A DNA stretch of 64,000 nucleotides from Cereibacter changlensis JA139 (GTDB lineage Bacteria > Pseudomonadota > Alphaproteobacteria > Rhodobacterales > Rhodobacteraceae): positions 1 to 64,000 of the forward strand of contig NZ_PZKG01000007.1 in the NCBI RefSeq assembly GCF_003034985.1, written 5' to 3'. Below are positions 50,899-59,719 of this stretch, piece after piece. The number at the start of each line of letters is the position of its first letter. The stretch's first letter is position 1. Made by a program: the position numbers and the translations under genes. The notes beneath the pieces were generated by a model that was given only the letters and a program-made list of their open reading frames with translations, made no database searches and had not been told where the DNA came from.

Positions 50899-52557
50899 AT
50901 GGCTGAACGGTTCCGCCTGACAGTGGCACAATTGAATCCGACTGTCGGCGATCTGGCGGGCAATGCCCAGAGGGCGCGGGAGGCCTGGCAGGAGGCGCGG
51001 GCGGCCGGCGCGCAGATGCTGGCGCTGACCGAGATGTTCATCACCGGCTACCAGACGCAGGATCTGGTGAGGAAGCCTGCCTTCGCCCGCGCCGCCATGG
51101 CCGCGGTGGAACAGCTGGCGCGGGACTGCGCCGAGGGGCCGGCGATCGGCATCGGCGGGCCCTGCCTGAAGGACGGGCGGCTTTACAACGCCTATTACGT
51201 GCTCGAGGGCGGCAAGGTCGTCGCGACGGTGCTGAAGCATCACCTGCCCAATACCGATGTCTTCGACGAGAAACGCATCTTCACCCCCTCCGACGTGCAT
51301 GGCCCCTACCGGGTCGGCCCCTTGCGCATCGGCACGCCGATCTGCGAGGACAGCTGGCATCCCGACGTCTGCGAGACGCTGGCCGAGACCGGGGCCGAGA
51401 TCCTCCTGGTGCCGAACGGCTCGCCCTATCACCGCGAGAAGCTCGAGGTGCGGATCAACCTGATGGTCGCCCGCGTGGTCGAGACCGGGCTGCCGCTGGT
51501 CTATCTCAACATGGTGGGCGGGCAGGACGATCAGGTGTTCGACGGCGCCTCCTTCGTGCTGAACCCGGGCGGGCATCTGATGGCCCAGCTTCCCGCCTTC
51601 ACCGAGGAACTGCGGCATATCGATTTCGTGCTGACCGACGAGGGCTGGCGGGCCGAGAAGGGCAGCTTCGCGCCGCAGCCCGATCTCTGGGAGGCGGATT
51701 ATCACGCCATGGTGCTGTCCTTGCGCGACTATCTGGCGAAGTCGGGCTTCCGCAAGGTGCTGCTGGGTCTTTCGGGCGGCATCGATTCCGCCATCGTCGC
51801 CGCCATCGCCTCCGACGCCATCGGGGCGGAGAACGTGCGCTGCGTCATGCTGCCCTCGGCCTATACCTCGGCGCATTCGCTGGAGGATGCGACGCTGGTC
51901 GCCCGCGCCTTGGGCTGCCGGCTGGACACGGTGCCGATCTCCGGCCCGCAGGCCGCGGTGGGCGAGGCGCTGGCCGGGCTCTTTGCCGGGACCGAGGCCG
52001 ACCTGACCGAGGAGAACGTGCAGTCGCGGCTGCGGGGGCTGCTGCTGATGGCGCTGTCGAACAAGTTCGGCGAGATGCTGTTGACCACCGGCAACAAGTC
52101 CGAGGTCGCGGTCGGCTATTGCACGATCTACGGCGACATGAACGGCGGCTACAATCCGATCAAGGACATGTACAAGACCCGCGTCTTCGAGACCTGCCGC
52201 TGGCGCAACGCGACCCATCGCCCCTGGATGAAGGGCCCGGCGGGCGAGGTGATCCCGGCGCGGGTGATCGAGAAGCCGCCGAGCGCCGAGCTGCGCCCCG
52301 ACCAGCGCGACGACGACAGCCTGCCGCCCTACGAGGTGCTCGACGCCATCCTGCAGGGGCTGGTGGACCGCGAGGCCTCTATGGCCGATCTGGTGGCCGA
52401 GGGGCATGACCGCGACACGGTGAAGAAGGTGGAGCGGCTGCTGTATCTCAGCGAATACAAGCGCTTCCAGTCGGCCCCCGGCACGCGGCTCACCGCGCGC
52501 GCGTTCTGGCTCGACCGGCGCTATCCGATCGTCAACCGCTGGCGCGACGAGGGCTGA
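50899..52557 (+). CDS. nadE: Glutamine-dependent NAD+ synthetase
   Basis: Final step of NAD synthesis: deamido-NAD plus ATP and glutamine gives NAD. The protein is 552 residues. N-terminal nitrilase-fold glutaminase with triad E45, K113, C149; C-terminal synthetase with the ATP pyrophosphatase loop 'LSGGIDSA' (291-298) and 'TTGNKSEVAVGY'. ATG at 50899 follows GGGCAGG. Stands alone between convergent or divergent neighbours. Confidence 0.96.
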   Translation: MAERFRLTVAQLNPTVGDLAGNAQRAREAWQEARAAGAQMLALTEMFITGYQTQDLVRKPAFARAAMAAVEQLARDCAEGPAIGIGGPCLKDGRLYNAYYVLEGGKVVATVLKHHLPNTDVFDEKRIFTPSDVHGPYRVGPLRIGTPICEDSWHPDVCETLAETGAEILLVPNGSPYHREKLEVRINLMVARVVETGLPLVYLNMVGGQDDQVFDGASFVLNPGGHLMAQLPAFTEELRHIDFVLTDEGWRAEKGSFAPQPDLWEADYHAMVLSLRDYLAKSGFRKVLLGLSGGIDSAIVAAIASDAIGAENVRCVMLPSAYTSAHSLEDATLVARALGCRLDTVPISGPQAAVGEALAGLFAGTEADLTEENVQSRLRGLLLMALSNKFGEMLLTTGNKSEVAVGYCTIYGDMNGGYNPIKDMYKTRVFETCRWRNATHRPWMKGPAGEVIPARVIEKPPSAELRPDQRDDDSLPPYEVLDAILQGLVDREASMADLVAEGHDRDTVKKVERLLYLSEYKRFQSAPGTRLTARAFWLDRRYPIVNRWRDEG

Positions 52558-52578
52558 GCCCCCGGGCTTACCGGCGGC

Positions 52579-53522
52579 TCAGATCTGCTCCACGATGCAG
52601 TCCGCCCGCAGCCGCTCGGCATCCTCGCGGCGGCAGAGTTCGGTGGCGGCGGTCATCACCGCCGCACTCGCCCCGGCCACGCCATGCGCCAGCGCTGCCT
52701 CGGGCGGATGGCCCTGCGCCAGCGCCAGCACGAAGGCGCCGACGAAGGTGTCGCCCGCGCCGACCTTGCTCTTCACCACCACCGGCGCGGATTTCGAGAA
52801 CCAGCGGCCGCGCGCATCGGCCATCACCGAGCCATCGGCGCCGCGCGCCACGATCACCGTCCGCGCCACCCCGCGCGCCACGAGGGCGGCGGCGAAATCG
52901 GCGGTCTCGGCCCGGCCGGTCAGCAGCCGGCCCGCCAGCCCTTCGGCCTCGCTGTCATCCATCCTGAGAATGTCGAGCCCCGGCAGCCCCTGTTCGGCCA
53001 GCCGCGCCAGCGGCGGGCCGGAGGTGTCGACCACCAGGACCGCCCGCCCGCCGATCCGGGCGGAGAGCGTCACCGGAAAGTCGTCGGGCACCCCCGGCGG
53101 CAGCGAGCCGCTGAGCACGACCATGCTGCCCGGCGCCACCGCGCGGTCGATCTCGTCCAGCGCCGCGTCCACCCGCTCGGGTTCCCAGACCGCGCCGGGC
53201 AGCATGAAGCGGAACTGGTGGCCGGTGCTCGTCTCGGTGACGGTCAGGCTCTCGCGCGTCTCGCCGGGCCCGGCGAAGGCGGTGAAGCGGATGTGCTCGG
53301 CCCTGAGCAGATCGGCCAGCCGCGCCCCCAGCGCACCGCCGAGCGCCACGAAGGCGGTGCTCTCGCCGCCGAGGATGCGGATCGCGCGGCTGACGTTGAT
53401 GCCGCCGCCGCCCGGATCGACCTTCGCGTGGTGCAGCGCAGCTTGAGGCCCGGCAGCACCTCGCCGACATCCGCGGCAAGGTCGATCGCCGGATTCAGCG
53501 TCAGGGTCAGGATGGGGGTCAT
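52579..53522 (-). pseudogene. PfkB-family phosphofructokinase, split by a one-base frameshift
   Basis: The N-terminus (MTPILTLTLNPAIDLAADVG, ATG at 53522) is in one frame, and the rest ('VDPGGGGINVSRA' onward to the 'KVGAGDTFVGAF' PfkB signature and the end 'LRADCIVEQI') is in another. Joining them with one added base near 53420-53430 restores a normal protein of about 314 residues, of the 1-phosphofructokinase / PfkB hexose kinase type. The downstream part keeps all signatures. Either a real recent mutation or a sequencing error. Confidence 0.85.
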
Positions 53523-53681
53523 CGGAGGGTCCTGCGTTTTTTGTCAGAGTGACAGAGCCCGCGGCGATTGCCAATGCCGCGGCGCGGCGCGCGCCCCTGC
53601 ACAGGAAATTTGCGGGATTACGCAATGGCGCCGTGCCGGACAGGCGCTATGCTTACCCTGCACATCCATAAGGAGGTCTCC

Positions 53682-54275
53682 ATGCCCGTCAAGCTCGCGA
53701 TCCTGTTCTACTCGACCTACGGCACCAATCACCGCATGGCGGAAATCGCCGCCGAGGCCGCCCGCGCCGCCGGGGCCGAGGTGAAGCTGCTGCGCATCGC
53801 CGAGACCGCGCCGCAGTCGGTGGTGGAGGGGCAGGACGCCTGGAAGGCGCAGGTCGAGAAGGCCTCGGGCCTGCCTGCGGCGACGCCGGCCGACATGGAA
53901 TGGGCCGATGCCTATCTCTTCTCGGCCCCGACCCGCTTCGGCAACGGCCCGAGCCAGCTGCGCGCCTTCATCGACACGTTGGGCGGCGTCTGGAGCCAAG
54001 GCAAGCTGGCCAACAAGGCGGTCTCGGCCATGACCTCGGCGCAGAACCCGCATGGCGGGCAGGAGGCGACGCTGCTGAGCCTCTACACCACCTTCCTGCA
54101 CTGGGGCTCGATCATCGTGGCGCCGGGCTACACCGACCCGGCGATCTACGCCACCGGCGGCAATCCCTATGGCTACAGCCACACCCAGGGCGCCGAGTTC
54201 GACGACAAGGCCGTGGCCTCGATCTCGCATCAGGCGAAACGTCTGGTCGAGATGGCCGCGAAGCTGAGCGCCTGA
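53682..54275 (+). CDS. wrbA: WrbA-type NAD(P)H:quinone oxidoreductase
   Basis: A 197-residue flavodoxin-like FMN protein that reduces quinones by two electrons, limiting oxidative stress. It has '[14 protein letters not shown]' (FMN phosphate loop), '[20 protein letters not shown]', '[15 protein letters not shown]' and '[14 protein letters not shown]'. ATG at 53682 has a strong AAGGAGG. Two small inverted repeats lie upstream. Convergent with the 82-residue ORF across a UUCG hairpin. Confidence 0.95.
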   Translation: MPVKLAILFYSTYGTNHRMAEIAAEAARAAGAEVKLLRIAETAPQSVVEGQDAWKAQVEKASGLPAATPADMEWADAYLFSAPTRFGNGPSQLRAFIDTLGGVWSQGKLANKAVSAMTSAQNPHGGQEATLLSLYTTFLHWGSIIVAPGYTDPAIYATGGNPYGYSHTQGAEFDDKAVASISHQAKRLVEMAAKLSA

Positions 54276-54284
54276 CGTGAGCTT

Positions 54285-54308
54285 GGCCCGCCGCTTCGGT
54301 GGCGGGCC
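54285..54308. terminator. UUCG-capped hairpin between convergent genes
   Basis: GGCCCGCCGC-TTCG-GTGGCGGGCC, a 10-bp stem (one G-T pair) with a TTCG tetraloop, between the wrbA stop and the stop of the opposing ORF. Works in both directions by symmetry; no clear T-run. Confidence 0.6.
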
Positions 54309-54557
54309 TCAGGCCTTCGGCGCGGGCGTCTTGGCGAGGCGGTAGCTGCCCTCGGGCAGGTTCAGCGCGGCGGCGAGGTCGCGGATCTGCGCCATCGACA
54401 GGGTGAGGCGGAAGCTCTCCTGCCGCCGCTCGTCGAACTGCTCGACCGTCACGCAATCCTCGAAGGCGCAGATCGTCACGTCCTCCTGCAGGCCCGGCGA
54501 CCCTTCGTCGACGAGCGTGATCACGGTGGCGTCGAAGTCGTGCTCGATGGTGAACAT
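54309..54557 (-). CDS. Conserved-type hypothetical protein, 82 residues
   Basis: Short soluble protein opening with MFTIEHDFDATVITLVDEG, with 'ITICAFEDC'-like hydrophobic strands (V-T-I-C-A-F-E-D-C) in the middle and a helical 'MAQIRDLAAALNLPEGSYRL' near the end. No recognised domain. The sense of the frame is supported by acidic/hydrophobic alternation and by filling the gap between wrbA and the M48 gene. Function unknown. Confidence 0.65.
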   Translation of the reverse strand: MFTIEHDFDATVITLVDEGSPGLQEDVTICAFEDCVTVEQFDERRQESFRLTLSMAQIRDLAAALNLPEGSYRLAKTPAPKA

Positions 54558-54694
54558 GGGCCGATGCTAGGGCAGGGGAGGGGCGAACTCAATGCGCTTT
54601 CCGAAGCCATTGTCCCGCGCACCTTTCTGTGAGATGGGCTGGCCCCCGCCAGCGGTTTTGATAATCTGGCGGGCGGATCAGCGAAGGGTGTCGC

Positions 54695-55423
54695 ATGCGG
54701 TGGATGTGGATTGCGGCGGCCTGTCTCGGCCTCGCGGGCTGTGCTGGCGTTCCCATGGGGCCGGGGCCGATGTCGGGCCCGGCGATGCCCTCTCCCGCCC
54801 CCGATCCCGGACCGCTGCTGACGCCCGCCGACGCGGCCCGCGCCTTCAGCGACGTGGTGGCGAGGGTGGAGCCGGTGGCCGAGCAGCTCTGCCTGCAGCG
54901 CACCCGCAACGTGCCTTGCGATTTCCAGATCGTCGTCGATGGTCGTCCCGGCCAGCAGGCCAACGCCTATCAGACGCTGGACCCGCAGGGCCGCCCGGTG
55001 GTGGCGCTGACGCTGGCGCTGCTCGACGACGCGCGCAACGCCGACGAGCTGGCCTTCGTGCTGGGCCACGAGACCTCGCACCACATCCTCGGCCATATCC
55101 CGCGCCAGCAGGAATCGGCGATGACCGGGGCGATGCTGGCCGGGGTGCTGGCGCAGATGGGCGGGGCCGCGCCCGAGACCATCCGCTCGGTGCAGCAGAT
55201 GGGCGCCAGCATGGGGGCGCGCACCTTCTCCAAGGATTTCGAACTGGAGGCCGACGCGCTGGGCACCGAGATCACCCTGCTCTCGGGCTATGACCCGGTG
55301 CGCGGCGCCGCCTTCTTCACCCGGCTGCCCGACCCGGGCGACACCTTCCTCGGCAGCCACCCGCCGAACGGGCAGCGCATCGCCATCGTGCAGCGCCGGG
55401 CGGCGGAGCTTGGTTACTACTAG
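54695..55423 (+). CDS. M48-family metalloprotease lipoprotein
   Basis: A 242-residue lipoprotein with the lipobox LAGC (Cys16), a Pro/Gly-rich stretch, then a peptidase M48 domain: HETSH zinc motif (125-129) and the third ligand Glu185 in 'ELEADALG'. Similar to the LoiP/YcaL type. Anchored in the envelope facing the periplasm, probably in protein quality control. ATG at 54695. Confidence 0.9.
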   Translation: MRWMWIAAACLGLAGCAGVPMGPGPMSGPAMPSPAPDPGPLLTPADAARAFSDVVARVEPVAEQLCLQRTRNVPCDFQIVVDGRPGQQANAYQTLDPQGRPVVALTLALLDDARNADELAFVLGHETSHHILGHIPRQQESAMTGAMLAGVLAQMGGAAPETIRSVQQMGASMGARTFSKDFELEADALGTEITLLSGYDPVRGAAFFTRLPDPGDTFLGSHPPNGQRIAIVQRRAAELGYY

Positions 55424-55495
55424 GGATTGATCTGGGTCATGGCGGCCGAAGGCGCCGCGCCGCAGGTTGGTGCGACACGTCCCGAGGAGGAACCC

Positions 55496-55744
55496 ATGAT
55501 CGGATATGTCGAGGCGCCCGGCGCATGGTCGCTGACCAACAGCATGGCGCGGGTCGCCGGGGTCGACCTGCCGGATGCGGTGCTGCAGGGCTGGCTCAGC
55601 CGTGGCGAGTTGGCCGAGCTCGTCCACCGCTGCGAGACCTGCTCTGCCACCGAGATCTGCAGCGGCTGGCTGGCGCATGACGCCACGGCGGCCCGGCTGC
55701 CGGGCTTCTGCCGCAACAAGGCCGAGCTTGAATCGCTGGCCTGA
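55496..55744 (+). CDS. DUF6455-like small cysteine protein
   Basis: An 82-residue protein from ATG 55496 with a strong GAGGAGG site. Core 'CETCSATEICSGWLA' and 'LPGFCRNKAELESL' give conserved Cys in the CxxC...C...C pattern seen in DUF6455 proteins of Rhodobacterales. It may bind a metal or form disulfides. Function unknown. Sits 72 bp after the M48 gene. Confidence 0.75.
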   Translation: MIGYVEAPGAWSLTNSMARVAGVDLPDAVLQGWLSRGELAELVHRCETCSATEICSGWLAHDATAARLPGFCRNKAELESLA

Positions 55745-55799
55745 CGCCGGGGATCTGGCCTAAGCCCCGCTTGCAGGCTAGCCTGCGGGCGGAGGCAGC

Positions 55800-56150
55800 A
55801 TGTTGCAGATCGAGAATGTCGTCAGCGACCGCGGGTCGAAATACGCCGTGTCGGGCGGTCCTGCGGCGACGCGGGCCGAGGTGGCCGAGTTCCTCGCCAC
55901 GCTGAAGCAGGTGAAGAAATACGCCAAGGCCACCCACAACAGCTGGGCGCTGCTGCCGAGCGACGGCCCGCCCCTGAAGGACGACGACGGCGAGGCGGGG
56001 GCCGCGGTGGCGATCCTGCGCATGCTGGAGCGCGAGGACCTGCGCGACCACCTGATCGTCGTGACCCGTTGGTATGGCGGGGTGAACCTCGGCGGCGACC
56101 GCTTCCGCCATGTCGTCTCGGCGGTGCGCGCCTATCTCGCGGCGCGCTGA
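55800..56150 (+). CDS. YigZ/IMPACT-family protein (UPF0029 domain only)
   Basis: A 116-residue protein consisting of the UPF0029 N-terminal domain alone: 'DDDGEAGAAVAILRMLERE' and 'VVTRWYGGVNLGGDRFRHV', the family signature. Full YigZ proteins are about 200 residues, so the C-terminal ACT-like part is absent here. IMPACT proteins bind the ribosome or Gcn1 in eukaryotes; the bacterial role is unclear. GGAGG precedes the ATG. Next gene dgkA follows after 16 bp. Confidence 0.85.
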   Translation: MLQIENVVSDRGSKYAVSGGPAATRAEVAEFLATLKQVKKYAKATHNSWALLPSDGPPLKDDDGEAGAAVAILRMLEREDLRDHLIVVTRWYGGVNLGGDRFRHVVSAVRAYLAAR

Positions 56151-56166
56151 GCGGAAGGGGAGAAGC

Positions 56167-56529
56167 ATGCTGACCGCGATCCGCGCCGAGCTCTTGCGCT
56201 GGCGCAACACCGCGCGCTGGTCCTGGCAGGGCTGGCGGGCGGCCTGGCGGTCGGAGAAATCGCTGCGGCAATGGACGCTGGCCAATGCCGGCTCCGCCCT
56301 TCTGGCGCTGAGCCTCGACCTGACGGCGGGCGAGCGGGCGCTGATCCTGGCGCTGGGTCTACTGGTGCTGGCGGCGGAACTGGCCAATACCGCGCTGGAA
56401 GAGGTGGTGGATTACATCTCCACCGCGCAGGACCCGCGCGCCGGCAAGATCAAGGATTGCGGCAGCGCCGTGGTCGGCATGACCGCGCTCGCCGCCGGCG
56501 TGGCCTGGGTCGTGGTGCTGATCGGCTGA
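56167..56529 (+). CDS. dgkA: Diacylglycerol kinase
   Basis: A 120-residue trimeric inner-membrane kinase recycling diacylglycerol to phosphatidic acid. Three membrane helices; the active-site stretch 'ELANTALEEVVDYIS' and 'GKIKDCGSAVVGMTA' is diagnostic (Glu and Asp residues of the DGK family). ATG at 56167 after GGGGAGAAG. Probably co-transcribed with the UPF0029 gene. Confidence 0.93.
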   Translation: MLTAIRAELLRWRNTARWSWQGWRAAWRSEKSLRQWTLANAGSALLALSLDLTAGERALILALGLLVLAAELANTALEEVVDYISTAQDPRAGKIKDCGSAVVGMTALAAGVAWVVVLIG

Positions 56530-56590
56530 CCGGGAACCTTGCCGGCTGCCCCGCGTTTCTATTCGGTGACCAGAAACGAAGGAGATCGTC

Positions 56591-56953
56591 ATGGATACCG
56601 CGACCCCGAACACGAACGGCAGCATGGTGTCGAGCGCGGATGTGAACGGCACCGCCGTCTACAATCTGGCGGGAGAGCATCTCGGTCACATCGACCATCT
56701 GATGATCGACAAGCAGTCCGGCAACATCGCCTATGCGGTGATGGGCTTCGGCGGCTTTCTCGGCCTCGGCGAGGATCACCATCCCGTGCCGTGGAAGAAA
56801 CTGAGCTACGACGTCTCGCTCGGCGGTTTCGTCACCGACATCGACCGCGAGCAGCTCGAAGGCGCCCCGGTGCGCCCGGCGAACTGGCGCGACGACCGCG
56901 ACTGGAACGCCGCGACCTACAGCTATTACGGCATCGCGCCCTACTGGATCTGA
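56591..56953 (+). CDS. PRC-barrel domain protein
   Basis: A 120-residue protein with a short polar N-terminus and one PRC barrel ('VYNLAGEHLGHIDHLMIDK...IAYAVMGFGGFLGLGEDHHPVPWKKLSY'). PRC barrels occur in photosynthetic reaction-centre H subunits, RimM and stress proteins; free-standing ones in Rhodobacteraceae are uncharacterised. AAGGAG precedes the ATG. Function unknown. Confidence 0.85.
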   Translation: MDTATPNTNGSMVSSADVNGTAVYNLAGEHLGHIDHLMIDKQSGNIAYAVMGFGGFLGLGEDHHPVPWKKLSYDVSLGGFVTDIDREQLEGAPVRPANWRDDRDWNAATYSYYGIAPYWI

Positions 56954-56986
56954 CGGCAGATCCGACGGTTTGAACGTCCCGGCACC

Positions 56987-57012
56987 GGCCGCGTCTCACC
57001 CGAGGCGCGGCC
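56987..57012. terminator. Hairpin between convergent PRC-barrel gene and rimO
   Basis: GGCCGCG / CGCGGCC outer stem (56987-56993 with 57006-57012) plus an inner CTC/GAG pair. No T-run; probably a shared transcript-end structure. Confidence 0.5.
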
Positions 57013-57016
57013 GTAT

Positions 57017-58399
57017 TCAGTTCAGCGAGCCCCAGAGGTCGTATTCGCTGGCCTCTTCCACCGTCACGTTGACGATGTCGCCCGGCTTCAGCGCCTCGAA
57101 ACCTTCGTCGATGAACAGGTTGCCGTCGATCTCGGGAGCGTCGGCCATGGTGCGGCAGGTCGCGCCTTCCTCGTCGACGCTGTCGACGATCACCGGCATC
57201 ACCCGCCCGACCTTCGCCTCCAGCTTCGCCGCCGAGATGGCCTGCGCCTTCTCCATGAAGCGGTCCCAGCGGTCCTGCTTCACCTCGGCGGGCACGTGGT
57301 CGGGCAGCAGGTTCGACCGCGCCCCGGCGACGTTCTCGTATTGGAAGCAGCCGACGCGATCGAGCTGCGCCTCGTCCAGCCAGTCGAGCAGGGTCTGGAA
57401 CTCGGCCTCGGTCTCGCCGGGGTAGCCGACGATGAAGGTCGAGCGCAGCGTGATGTCGGGGCAGGCGGCGCGCCAGGCCGCGATCTCGTCCAGCGTGCGG
57501 GCGGCGGCGGCGGGGCGGGCCATGCGGCGCAGCACATCCGGATGGGCGTGCTGGAACGGGATGTCGAGATAGGGCAGCACCAGACCTTCCGCCATCAGCG
57601 GGATCAGGTCGCGCACATGCGGATAGGGGTAGACGTAATGCAGCCGCACCCAGGCCCCGAGCCTGCCCAGCTCGCGCGCCAGATCCGTGACATGCGCCCG
57701 CACCTCGCCGCCCTTCCAGGGTGAGAGGTCATGCTTGCGGTCCACACCGTAGGCGGAGGTGTCCTGCGAGATCACCAGCAGCTCGCGCACCCCGGCCTCG
57801 ACCAGCTTCTCGGCCTCGCGCAGCACGGCATGCGCCGGGCGGCTGACCAGCCGGCCACGCATGTCGGGGATGATGCAGAACTTGCACTTGTGGTTGCAGC
57901 CCTCGGAAATCTTCAGATAGCTGTAATGCCGCGGCGTCAGCGTCACGCCGCTGGCGGGCAGCAGGTCGATGAACGGATCGGGCGCCGGCGGCACCGCCTG
58001 ATGCACCGCGTCCAGCACCTGCTCGTATTGATGCGGCCCGGTCACCGCCATCACCTTGGGATGCGCGCCGGTGATGTATTCGGGCTCCGCGCCGAGACAG
58101 CCGGTGACGATCACCCGCCCGTTCTCGCGCAGCGCCTCGCCGATGGCGTCGAGGCTTTCGGCCTTGGCGCTGTCGAGAAACCCGCAGGTGTTCACGATCA
58201 CCGCATCGGCCCCGGCATAGTCGGGGCTGATCGCATAGCCCTCGGCGCGCAGCCGGGTCAGGATGCGCTCGCTGTCCACCAGCGCCTTGGGGCAGCCGAG
58301 GCTGACCATGCCGATGGTCGGCTGGCCCTCGCGGCGCGGGCTGTCGAGGATCAGGCGCGGCGCGAGATCGGGGCGGAGACTGGGCGGGTTCTGTGACAT
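57017..58399 (-). CDS. rimO: Ribosomal protein S12 methylthiotransferase RimO
   Basis: Radical-SAM enzyme that adds a methylthio group to Asp88/89 of ribosomal protein S12. The protein is 460 residues. N-terminal UPF0004 domain with cluster cysteines C36, C72, C101 ('[13 protein letters not shown]'); radical-SAM motif CNHKCKFC (C168, C172, C175); C-terminal TRAM domain. Starts at ATG 58399. Convergent with the PRC-barrel gene. Confidence 0.96.
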   Translation of the reverse strand: MSQNPPSLRPDLAPRLILDSPRREGQPTIGMVSLGCPKALVDSERILTRLRAEGYAISPDYAGADAVIVNTCGFLDSAKAESLDAIGEALRENGRVIVTGCLGAEPEYITGAHPKVMAVTGPHQYEQVLDAVHQAVPPAPDPFIDLLPASGVTLTPRHYSYLKISEGCNHKCKFCIIPDMRGRLVSRPAHAVLREAEKLVEAGVRELLVISQDTSAYGVDRKHDLSPWKGGEVRAHVTDLARELGRLGAWVRLHYVYPYPHVRDLIPLMAEGLVLPYLDIPFQHAHPDVLRRMARPAAAARTLDEIAAWRAACPDITLRSTFIVGYPGETEAEFQTLLDWLDEAQLDRVGCFQYENVAGARSNLLPDHVPAEVKQDRWDRFMEKAQAISAAKLEAKVGRVMPVIVDSVDEEGATCRTMADAPEIDGNLFIDEGFEALKPGDIVNVTVEEASEYDLWGSLN

Positions 58400-58526
58400 C
58401 GCGCCGATATAGCGATGCCGAGGCTTGTGGGGAAGGGCGAAGAGGGGGGAACCTGCTGCGCTGACCCTGCATGGCTGGGAGGCGGGCCTGTTTGGCGCGA
58501 GCGGAGGTTCCTAGCTGCGGCTGGCC

Positions 58527-59360
58527 TCAGTGGAAGCCCGCCTGAAACGACATCGGCGTCAGCGAGACATGGGCCTCGAGCGGCGGAAGGAGCTCGAAGG
58601 CTCTCGGTTCGCGGCTGAAGTTCCACAGCCGGAACAGCAGCCACTCCGCGCGGCGGTCCTTGGACACCGCCAGCTCGTTGCGGCTGATGTGGAACGGCGT
58701 CCTCTCCCAGCCATTCGTGGTCTTCACCTCGATCAGGCGGGGCCTGCCGTCCGGAGAGAAACTCGCGATGTCATAGCCCGCGCCGTCGCCATCCTCCTCC
58801 GAGACCCAGCGCACCTGCCGCGCCAGATCCTCGCATCCCGCCGCGCGCAGGCTGGCCCTCTCATGCGCCAGCACCCGCTCTTCCCCGGCGCGACCGAGCG
58901 CCCGGTTGCGCTCGTCGCGCCCCGCCACATCGAATTTGCGGGCGATCTGCAGCACTTGCTCCAGCTCCTGCGGCGGCGGCTGGTTCGACAGCGTCGGCGG
59001 CGGGCCGATCCAGATCTGGGCTGTCTCGTGCAGGCCAGCGGCAGGACGAGTGGCCGCTGAGCGAAGCACCCACTCCGGATGAGAATTGAGCCACCGGACG
59101 ACGGCATCCTCAAGCGCCCCCTGAAAGTTGAAAGCAGGCGCCAAGCCCGTCAGCCAAGTTTCACCCAGCGCCTTGAGCACTGCGCTGATATTCTGGTGCT
59201 TGTATTCGATCGCCTTTGCCGAACGGTCGATCCGGCCAGCGAGCTGTCGATATGACGCTGCCTTGTTGAATGTCTTCCTGGCGAGATCATCAACCAGCAT
59301 CGCGAAGTAATCCGCGACGATCAGGTCATTCTCCGCATCGGTCCAGGGCCTGTTCGACAT
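58527..59360 (-). CDS. DUF3883 (PD-(D/E)xK nuclease-like) protein
   Basis: A 277-residue protein. N-terminal half is a helical region ('AENDLIVADYFAML...YRQLAGRIDRSAKAIEYKHQN') typical of modules fused to DUF3883. The C-terminal half has E160, D197 in 'GAGYDIASF' and 'LIEVKTT' (E211, K213), a plausible nuclease triad. DUF3883 often occurs in restriction and defence loci, but here it stands alone beside tRNA-Ser. Its 5' half has visibly lower G+C than neighbouring genes, suggesting transfer. Confidence 0.8.
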   Translation of the reverse strand: MSNRPWTDAENDLIVADYFAMLVDDLARKTFNKAASYRQLAGRIDRSAKAIEYKHQNISAVLKALGETWLTGLAPAFNFQGALEDAVVRWLNSHPEWVLRSAATRPAAGLHETAQIWIGPPPTLSNQPPPQELEQVLQIARKFDVAGRDERNRALGRAGEERVLAHERASLRAAGCEDLARQVRWVSEEDGDGAGYDIASFSPDGRPRLIEVKTTNGWERTPFHISRNELAVSKDRRAEWLLFRLWNFSREPRAFELLPPLEAHVSLTPMSFQAGFH

Positions 59361-59514
59361 GAGGCCAGGCTAGGGGCGCAATCCCCGCTTGTCATCAAGG
59401 AGTTGCGACTTACGGTCGGTTGCCGCGCCACGGCGGCAGCCCCGCACTTGCATGGCGGCGGAGCGACCGTGCGTGGCTACCCGCAGTTGCCCAACTGCAA
59501 TTGCCTCTGAAACG

Positions 59515-59534
59515 AAAAAGGCCCCGACGGCCCT
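59515..59534 (-). terminator. Terminator of tRNA-Ser
   Basis: On the minus strand, AGGGCC-GTCGG-GGCCTT with a T5 run. A compact intrinsic terminator 22 bp after the tRNA 3' end. Confidence 0.75.
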
Positions 59535-59555
59535 GGGATAAGCTGGTTTTAATGG

Positions 59556-59645
59556 TGGCGGAGACGAAGGGATTCGAACCCTCGAGACCCTTCCGGGCCT
59601 GCACCCTTAGCAGGGGTGTGCCTTCGACCACTCGGCCACATCTCC
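59556..59645 (-). tRNA. tRNA-Ser (anticodon GCU)
   Basis: 90 nt with encoded CCA. Acceptor arm GGAGATG pairs with CGTCTCC (one G-U), discriminator G. Anticodon stem CACCC/GGGTG encloses loop CTGCTAA, giving anticodon GCU for AGC/AGU. The long variable arm (GGCCCGGAAGGGTC region) and GGTTCGAATCC T-arm confirm a class II serine tRNA. Confidence 0.97.
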
Positions 59646-59719
59646 GCCGACGGGTTTAGCGAGGTCGGCTGGAGGGGGCAAGGGGAAAGAGCGGGGTTAT
59701 TTGCCCCCCGGACCGCCTG

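Noticed and set aside
58527-59645. Genomic island integrated at tRNA-Ser
   Set aside because: No integrase and no duplicated tRNA 3' end is visible near the DUF3883 gene; at most a small insertion.
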